DNA of 12,038 nucleotides from Candidatus Omnitrophota bacterium (lineage in GTDB: Bacteria > Omnitrophota > Gorgyraeia > Gorgyraeales > Gorgyraeaceae): the NCBI GenBank assembly GCA_018817035.1, contig JAHIUV010000120.1, positions 1 through 12,038 on the forward strand, given 5' to 3'. A program made the position numbers and the translations under genes. A model generated the notes under the pieces. The model did not search any database. It saw only the letters and a program-made list of their open reading frames with translations, and was not told the origin of the DNA. The stretch's first letter is position 1; each line of letters starts with the position of its first letter. This document shows, in pieces, positions 7,296 through 12,038 of this stretch.

Positions 7296-7336
7296 CGGCA
7301 ACAAAATTTTGGCTATGTAAAAGTCAGCAAATATTT

Positions 7337-7342
7337 TACACT
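7337..7342 (+). promoter_or_regulatory. Possible -10 box for the RmlD-like gene, leaderless start
   Basis: TACACT lies six bases before the ATG at 7349, in the context TTTTACACTATTGTT. This closely resembles the sequence before the GT9 start (GTTACAATATTTTAAT). Neither start has a Shine-Dalgarno sequence, unlike the neighbouring genes at 6065 and 8218. No convincing -35 box is visible. The call rests on position and similarity between the two sites. Confidence 0.35.
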
Positions 7343-7348
7343 ATTGTT

Positions 7349-8221
7349 ATGAAACTACTGATAATAGGCGCTTCCGGAGTCCTCGGGAGCAGGCTGTGCA
7401 ATGACGCTGTAAAAAAGAAATGGGATGTTCTGGGCACGTATTGCTCCCATGAATATGAAGGACTTTCTTATCTTGACTTGAGGGATAAAAATAGCATAGC
7501 CGAAGTTTTTAATTTTTTTAAACCTGAAACAGTGGTGCTGGCAGGAGGCATTACTGATGTCGATCTTTGTGAATCAAAGCCTGGTTTGGCTAAGGAAGTA
7601 AATGTAGACGGCACTTTTAATATCTTAAAAGACATAAGATCCCGCGGCGCGCGATTGGTATATGTATCTACGGATTATATTTTTGACGGCAAAAGCGGCC
7701 CTTATGGGGAAGACGATAAACCTTACCCTGTAAATGTATACGGAAGGACAAAATTAGAAGCTGAAGGTTTAGTAAAAAACGCCATGAAGGATTATTTAAT
7801 AGTAAGGACAGCCCAGATCTATGGGGCTGACCCTCTCTCCAGGAATTTTTGCACTAAGATCATAAATAATATGCGAAATAATAAAAAAGTCTATGCCGCG
7901 GAGGATTTTTATTGCACCCCTACTTATGCGGGACAATTGTCCGCATCCATAATAAAGCTTTTAGAGGAGAAAAAGAAAGGTATCTTTAATTCAGCCGGAA
8001 GCGATTTTATAAATAGATATGAGTATGTAAATAAAATTTCGGATATATTCGGATTACACAAAGAATTGATCCAAAAAGTTAAGCTGAGCGACTTGAATCT
8101 TAAGGCAAAAAGGCCCAGGTTGTCAGGATTAAAAGTGGATAAATTGGAACAGGAAACAGGTGTTTCTGTCTATGGTTGCGATGAAGGTTTGAAAATGTTC
8201 AAGGAGGATATAGAGTTATGA
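7349..8221 (+). CDS. SDR-family sugar reductase, RmlD-like (dTDP-4-dehydrorhamnose reductase-type)
   Basis: This 290-residue protein has the compact length and layout of RmlD. It opens with LLIIGASGVLGSRL, with the NAD(P)-binding glycines at 7, 10 and 13. It continues with ETVVLAGGITDVDLCE (60-75), YVSTDYIFDG (105-114, the conserved STDYVFDG block) and VYGRTKLEAE (130-139), with the catalytic Tyr131 and Lys135 both present. It is expected to reduce a 4-keto sugar nucleotide in the cytoplasm. Another NDP-sugar reductase or epimerase role is possible, because the RmlA, RmlB and RmlC partners are not in this window. An upstream in-frame TTG at 7256 would start inside the palindromic repeat and is rejected in favour of the ATG at 7349, which gives a canonical N-terminus. 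The stop overlaps the next start (ATGA), which indicates coupling to the second aminotransferase. Confidence 0.85.
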   Translation: MKLLIIGASGVLGSRLCNDAVKKKWDVLGTYCSHEYEGLSYLDLRDKNSIAEVFNFFKPETVVLAGGITDVDLCESKPGLAKEVNVDGTFNILKDIRSRGARLVYVSTDYIFDGKSGPYGEDDKPYPVNVYGRTKLEAEGLVKNAMKDYLIVRTAQIYGADPLSRNFCTKIINNMRNNKKVYAAEDFYCTPTYAGQLSASIIKLLEEKKKGIFNSAGSDFINRYEYVNKISDIFGLHKELIQKVKLSDLNLKAKRPRLSGLKVDKLEQETGVSVYGCDEGLKMFKEDIEL

Positions 8222-9309
8222 TCAATATGTTCTGGCCGTATATTTCGGAAAAAGTAAGCGATGCTGTTGTCGAGGTCTTAAAGACGCGTTGGATTGGGCA
8301 GGGGCCTAAAGTGGAAGAGGCTGAGAGAAAATTCAAGAAAATCCTGAACGTGCCTTTTCCGGTAACTGTAAATTCCTGCACATCAGCTTTGCATCTGGCG
8401 CTTATTATGTCTGGTGTCGGGAAAGACGACGAGGTGATCACGACTCCGATGACATGTTCCGCCACGAATATACCTATACTTTATTGCGGAGGCAAAGCCG
8501 TATTCGCCGACATTAAAAAAGATACCATGAATATCGACCCATCGAGCATAAGAGAGAAGATCACTGATAGGACAAAGGCTATTCTTGTGGTGCACTGGGC
8601 AGGGTATCCCTGTGACATGGATGAAATACTCGCGATAGCCAGGGAGCGTAATATTTCTGTAATAGAAGATGCTGCTCACGCGCTCGGGGCTAAATATAAA
8701 GGGAGGCCTGTAGGGTCTCTCGGTGACTTTACGTGTTTTTCCTTTCAGGCAATAAAGCAGATAACTTCCGGAGACGGAGGGTTATTGACAGTCCTGAACA
8801 AAGAAAATTATGATCGCGCTAAATTATTGAGATGGTACGGCATAGACAGGGCTTTTCAGGGGGATATTTATTGGAAATACCAAATCAAAGAAGTAGGGTA
8901 TAAATATCACATGAACGATATCGCGGCCGCTATGCTGATCGTACAGTTGGATGACCTGGCCAAAATATTGAAGCGCCGCAAAGAGATAGCGGATAAATAT
9001 CATGAAGGCCTTAAGGGCATAGACGGGCTAAGGCTTTTGAGCAGGAGTAAAGAAAAGGAAAGCGGCAACTGGTTGTTTACAGTGCAGGCCAGGGACAGAA
9101 AAGGATTTACTAAAAAGTTATTGGATAATGGGGTAGAGTCCCATATGGTGCACGTGAGATGTGACATCTATCCTATTTTTGGGGGAAAGAGGCTGGATCT
9201 TCCGGTGATGAATGAAGTAGAGCCCGGGTATGTTTCCATACCTTTGCATAATAAACTTACCGATGAGGACGTGGACAAGGTAATAAAAACCATAAAGAGC
9301 GGCTGGTAA
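8218..9309 (+). CDS. DegT/DnrJ/EryC1/StrS-family PLP-dependent sugar aminotransferase (perosamine synthase/ArnB-like subtype)
   Basis: This is a second sugar aminotransferase of 363 residues, clearly different in detail from the first. The N-terminal TRWIGQGPKVEEAE (23-36) and VNSCTSALHLAL (51-62) are typical of 4-aminotransferases such as perosamine synthase. VIEDAAHALGA (148-158) holds the PLP-contacting Asp151, and CFSFQAIKQITSGDGG (173-188) holds the Schiff-base Lys180. The reaction would be PLP- and glutamate-dependent amination of a 4-keto sugar nucleotide. It overlaps the RmlD-like gene by four bases and has a strong AGGAGG ribosome-binding site at 8202-8207. ATG at 8218 is preferred over ATG at 8227, because it lies 10 bases behind that site and forms the overlap. 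Both enzymes draw on 4-keto sugars, so they may compete for or partition an intermediate, or act on different ones. The exact substrate is unknown. Confidence 0.9.
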   Translation: MINMFWPYISEKVSDAVVEVLKTRWIGQGPKVEEAERKFKKILNVPFPVTVNSCTSALHLALIMSGVGKDDEVITTPMTCSATNIPILYCGGKAVFADIKKDTMNIDPSSIREKITDRTKAILVVHWAGYPCDMDEILAIARERNISVIEDAAHALGAKYKGRPVGSLGDFTCFSFQAIKQITSGDGGLLTVLNKENYDRAKLLRWYGIDRAFQGDIYWKYQIKEVGYKYHMNDIAAAMLIVQLDDLAKILKRRKEIADKYHEGLKGIDGLRLLSRSKEKESGNWLFTVQARDRKGFTKKLLDNGVESHMVHVRCDIYPIFGGKRLDLPVMNEVEPGYVSIPLHNKLTDEDVDKVIKTIKSGW

Positions 9310-9310
9310 T

Positions 9311-10285
9311 ATGATTTGTGACGTGGTCATACCTGTCTGGAATAAAAGGGACCTAACCGATAGATGCGTGAAGAGCGTGCTCAATAATACTCTTTTCCCG
9401 CATAGGATCGTCCTTATTGATAACGGAAGCGAGAAATTTACAGGAGATTACCTAAAGAAACTGAGCTTGGAAAATCCGGATAGGATAAAATTAATCGTGA
9501 ACAGTAAGAACCTCGGGAATACCGCGGCAGGAGTCCAGGGCATGAAATATTCAGACGCGGAATATGTTTGCATTCTGGACAACGATACTATTGTCTGCAA
9601 AGGTTGGCTTTCTGAGATGGTAAAAGTAGCTGGACTGTCCGATAAGATAGGGATATTAAATCCGAATTGTAACTCATTCGGCCTGCATAAGCCTAAAAAC
9701 CTGACGTTGGAGGATTTCAGTAAAGAACTTTTAAGTAAAAATGCCGGTAAATATATTGAGATAGGGGCGGCTGTAGGGTTTTGTTACATGGTCAAGAGGA
9801 AGGTAATAAATGAGATAGGCTATTGGGATGAGCGCTTTAGCCCCGGCTATTTTGAGGATACGGAATACTCCATGAGGGCTAAAAAATATGGATATAAGTC
9901 TGTTATCGCGTCAGGCGCTTATATTTACCATGATGAGCACTCATCGTTTAAATCAAAAGAGAAAAAAAGGTATTTTGAAAAACTCTTTGCGCAAAGCCGC
10001 GAAAAATTTTACGCGCTGTATGGCAAACCCAAAAGGATATTATATATTATAGATAAGCCTGTAAATGACATTGAGGCGCTGAACAGAAAAATATATGAAG
10101 CTGCTGACAAAGGGGATTTCGTAGACGTTGTTTTAAAGAAGCGCATAGCCGATATGAAATTACCCAGGCATGGCAATGTAAAAAAGATAATTTATGGTGA
10201 TCTCTTATTCCGTGCAAAAGTCAGGTTAAAGATAATCACGAAAAAGAAAAAGTATGACATTGTTCTAATGGGTGAGAATGAATAA
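9311..10285 (+). CDS. Glycosyltransferase family 2 (WbbL/rhamnosyltransferase-like) with extra C-terminal region
   Basis: This soluble 324-residue GT-A enzyme probably adds a sugar to a growing glycan at the cytoplasmic membrane face. It begins with CDVVIPVWNKRDLTDRCV and VLIDNGS (34-40), followed by NSKNLGNTAAGVQG (64-77). The metal-binding DND motif is at 90-92 (CILDNDTIV). The acceptor-side acidic motif is GYFEDTEYSMRAKKYGYK (179-196), with Glu182 and Asp183, followed by a histidine-rich IYHDEHSSF (205-213). These fit rhamnosyltransferase-like GT2 proteins. Residues 241-324 go beyond the catalytic core and look like an alternating strand-helix fold (RILYIID, VDVVLKK, YDIVLM), possibly a partial Rossmann-like domain. 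It starts one base after the upstream stop and has only a weak ribosome-binding site. It overlaps the next gene by eight bases. Confidence 0.87.
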   Translation: MICDVVIPVWNKRDLTDRCVKSVLNNTLFPHRIVLIDNGSEKFTGDYLKKLSLENPDRIKLIVNSKNLGNTAAGVQGMKYSDAEYVCILDNDTIVCKGWLSEMVKVAGLSDKIGILNPNCNSFGLHKPKNLTLEDFSKELLSKNAGKYIEIGAAVGFCYMVKRKVINEIGYWDERFSPGYFEDTEYSMRAKKYGYKSVIASGAYIYHDEHSSFKSKEKKRYFEKLFAQSREKFYALYGKPKRILYIIDKPVNDIEALNRKIYEAADKGDFVDVVLKKRIADMKLPRHGNVKKIIYGDLLFRAKVRLKIITKKKKYDIVLMGENE

Positions 10286-12005
10286 ACTTAAAAGTTTCTA
10301 TAATAATTCTAAATTCCTCAATGCCATCAGATACAGGATAACCCCGTACATGATACGCAAAAAGAAGGCAGGCCTTCTTTTTGATGACTCCGGGTTCTAC
10401 AGGCTTAATCTTAATTGCCAAGGGGACGCTTACTATGGATATGTGAATATAGAGGATACCAGGACAAAGGCGCGGGTATTTGTTTCCGCGATGCATTGTT
10501 TACCGTTCAAGGATAATGAGGTAAAGACCATAATAGCTGATTTTGCCACCATAAGCGATAGGAATAAAGATACGCTTTACAGGATATTCAGGGACTGGGG
10601 AAGAGTCATGGTGCCTAATGGCATCTTGACCATGGATAATATACGTCTTGATGATGATATCAAGGCAGTGTTAATGAAAAATGACTTTGAATTTATGTTT
10701 AGTGGTTCAAAAGGCCTTTTGCCTGTGGCTCATTTTGTGTATAGCCCAAAGCTTGATTATAAAAAAATAGATACTGATGTTATCTTTAACGCTATAAATA
10801 AGCAGGATAAAGTGAAGATCAAATCCACGCTGGAATATATGTCTCCTATGGGAGCCTTTGAACTCCTGCGAAAAATATTTTCAATGCTGGGAAATTCCCA
10901 GGCCCTGGAAATAGTCGTTAAAAATGAATCATTAAGCGATAACGCGATATTCTTTGATAAGGCAAGCCTTTGTTTTTTTCTGACGGAAATAGGTTTTTTG
11001 GTGGAGGCAATAGAAATAAAAGGCGATAGCATAAGGGCGGTAGTAAAAAGAAGGACTGTTAATATCTTAGAGCCGGTTACACAGGACAGGAAGCTCTGCG
11101 CGGTGGAGCAGTTCCTGATGTTCAGGTATAACCGTTTAGGTTTTGACGACGACGCCATGCCTCGGGCATGTGAAACGCTGGGTATTGACGGACTATTTAT
11201 AGAAGGCATGAGAAATCTTGATTATGGCGCGATGAAAGAAGCTATATTGGCGTTTAAACCCGGTTATTTTTTATTCAGGTTAAAGGAGTTACTGCCGTTT
11301 GTTGAATATATAAAGGATGACTTGCGTAAGATAGGCTCTAAGGTTATTTTTTGGTTCTGTGATCCTGATCATCCCCAAAAAAAGGATCTAAGCGGATTAG
11401 TAGATGTGATGTTTCTCAGTAACCGGGGGCAGATACCTGAATACAGGGAAGCCTATAATGTTAAAAAGATATATTACATGCCGCAGGGTTTTGACAGGGG
11501 CGCTATACACAGGATCCGCCTACCGGAACTCTATGACGTGGGGTTTTCCGGAGCGCTTAGCGCCGAATCTTTACATGATACGCGCAGGGAACTGATAGAG
11601 GCTATGAGATCAAAGTATAGCGTAAAAGTAAATAACAATGTCAGGAATAATATAGCCGAGTTTTACGGCCGGTCCAGGACGGTTTTTGGCGTGAGCGATT
11701 TTGACTATGAGCTTTATACTTCTAACCGTTTTTTTATAGCCCTTGGCTGCGGCGCGTGCTATATTGCGAAGAGATTTAAAGGCATAGAACTTCTCGCGGA
11801 GAACAAAAAGCATATTTTGTATTTTGACACAAAAGAGGAGATGTTCGATCTTTTGGATTATTACCTTTCCCATGATGCCGAGAGAGAAAATATAAGAAGC
11901 GCGGCTGAAAAACTTGCCCTGGAAAAGCATACTTACGCTCACAGGATAAAGAATATTCTTGATATAACCGATGGAAAGACTGAGAAGTTTTACGGGTTTT
12001 TATGA
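10278..12005 (+). CDS. Fusion protein: methyltransferase-like N-terminus with CgeB-like glycosyltransferase C-terminus
   Basis: This 575-residue protein appears to have two or three parts. Residues about 40-125 resemble a class I, type 11-like methyltransferase: LNLNCQGDAYYGYVNIED in place of the usual LNLGCG...GWVNVD, then LPFKDNEVKTIIADF and RVMVPNGILTM. The SAM-binding glycines are mostly lost. Residues about 165-260 look like the second half of another methyltransferase fold (LCFFLTEIGFLVEAIEI). From about 275 to the end it resembles the CgeB/YkvP-type GT-B family: IDGLFIEG, KVIFWFCDPDHP (355-366), VDVMFLSN, YYMPQGFD (399-406), YDVGFSGALS, then NRFFIALGCGACYIAKRF and a closing HTYAHRIKNIL. 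It probably transfers a sugar; methylation is uncertain given the degenerate site. ATG at 10278 is preferred over GTG at 10272. The stop overlaps the next start (ATGA). Confidence 0.72.
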   Translation: MNKLKSFYNNSKFLNAIRYRITPYMIRKKKAGLLFDDSGFYRLNLNCQGDAYYGYVNIEDTRTKARVFVSAMHCLPFKDNEVKTIIADFATISDRNKDTLYRIFRDWGRVMVPNGILTMDNIRLDDDIKAVLMKNDFEFMFSGSKGLLPVAHFVYSPKLDYKKIDTDVIFNAINKQDKVKIKSTLEYMSPMGAFELLRKIFSMLGNSQALEIVVKNESLSDNAIFFDKASLCFFLTEIGFLVEAIEIKGDSIRAVVKRRTVNILEPVTQDRKLCAVEQFLMFRYNRLGFDDDAMPRACETLGIDGLFIEGMRNLDYGAMKEAILAFKPGYFLFRLKELLPFVEYIKDDLRKIGSKVIFWFCDPDHPQKKDLSGLVDVMFLSNRGQIPEYREAYNVKKIYYMPQGFDRGAIHRIRLPELYDVGFSGALSAESLHDTRRELIEAMRSKYSVKVNNNVRNNIAEFYGRSRTVFGVSDFDYELYTSNRFFIALGCGACYIAKRFKGIELLAENKKHILYFDTKEEMFDLLDYYLSHDAERENIRSAAEKLALEKHTYAHRIKNILDITDGKTEKFYGFL

Positions 12006-12038
12006 GAATAAATATATTAGATGGTTTACGTTGTCAGA
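12002..12038 (+). CDS. Start of a further gene, 3' end outside the window
   Basis: An ATG overlapping the upstream TGA (ATGA at 12002-12005) opens a frame that stays open to the window edge and encodes MRINILDGLRCQ. The short hydrophobic strand is compatible with the N-terminus of a GT-B glycosyltransferase, but twelve residues cannot identify a family. The same four-base overlap is used at three other junctions in this locus, which supports it as a real start. The ribosome-binding site is weak. Confidence 0.5.
   Translation, partial: MRINILDGLRCQ

Noticed and set aside
7256..7348. N-terminal extension of the RmlD-like protein from an in-frame TTG
   Set aside because: It would start inside the palindromic repeat and add 31 residues without family similarity. 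The ATG at 7349 gives the canonical nucleotide-binding N-terminus.
8383..8679. Minus-strand open frame of 98 codons opposite the second aminotransferase
   Set aside because: It is antisense to conserved DegT motifs; a similar antisense opening lies opposite the first aminotransferase, as expected from shared codon patterns and not from a real gene.
10757..11209. 150-codon minus-strand open frame
   Set aside because: It lies wholly opposite the methyltransferase-CgeB fusion gene, which has recognisable domains. The antisense product has no recognisable motif and no ribosome-binding context.

Overview
The window is a dense, entirely plus-strand surface-glycan biosynthesis locus: ten near-complete or complete genes plus a partial gene at each edge that is cut by the window. 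It looks chromosomal and bacterial, from a moderately AT-rich organism with heavy AGG/ATA codon use, short overlaps between genes and REP-like palindromic repeats. This resembles uncultured Gram-negative lineages such as Omnitrophota. That placement is an impression from style, not proof. There is no rRNA, tRNA, transposase, CRISPR array or phage gene, and no gap over 300 bases without a gene.

Region 1 (1-4870) is a tight block of four overlapping genes: a polyprenyl-phosphate glycosyltransferase (GT2, ArnC/GtrB-like), an extended SDR sugar epimerase/dehydratase, a multi-spanning PMT_2/ArnT-like GT-C glycosyltransferase, and a B12-binding-type radical SAM enzyme. The first three match the logic of periplasmic glycosylation from a lipid-linked sugar: make the sugar nucleotide, load it on polyprenyl phosphate, transfer it outside the cytoplasm.

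Region 2 (4871-7168) starts with a possible leaderless promoter, followed by a GT9 (heptosyltransferase-like) gene and a DegT-family sugar aminotransferase. The GT9 gene carries a palindromic repeat in frame, which adds about 20 residues between its two domains.

Region 3 (7169-7348) is the largest intergenic gap. It holds a second, longer, inverted copy of the palindromic repeat, followed by another SD-less start with a -10-like box.

Region 4 (7349-12038) is a run of closely packed genes: an RmlD-like reductase, a second DegT aminotransferase of a different subtype, a GT2 glycosyltransferase with an unexplained C-terminal tail, a large fusion of methyltransferase-like sequence with a CgeB-like glycosyltransferase, and the first codons of another gene. 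Together regions 2-4 suggest synthesis and assembly of an amino-sugar-containing polysaccharide or glycolipid.

The most notable signals are the repeat pair (54 of 55 bases identical in inverted orientation; the core is free of stop codons in all six frames), the SDR lacking its catalytic lysine, the methyltransferase-CgeB fusion, and the two SD-less starts directly behind -10-like boxes.
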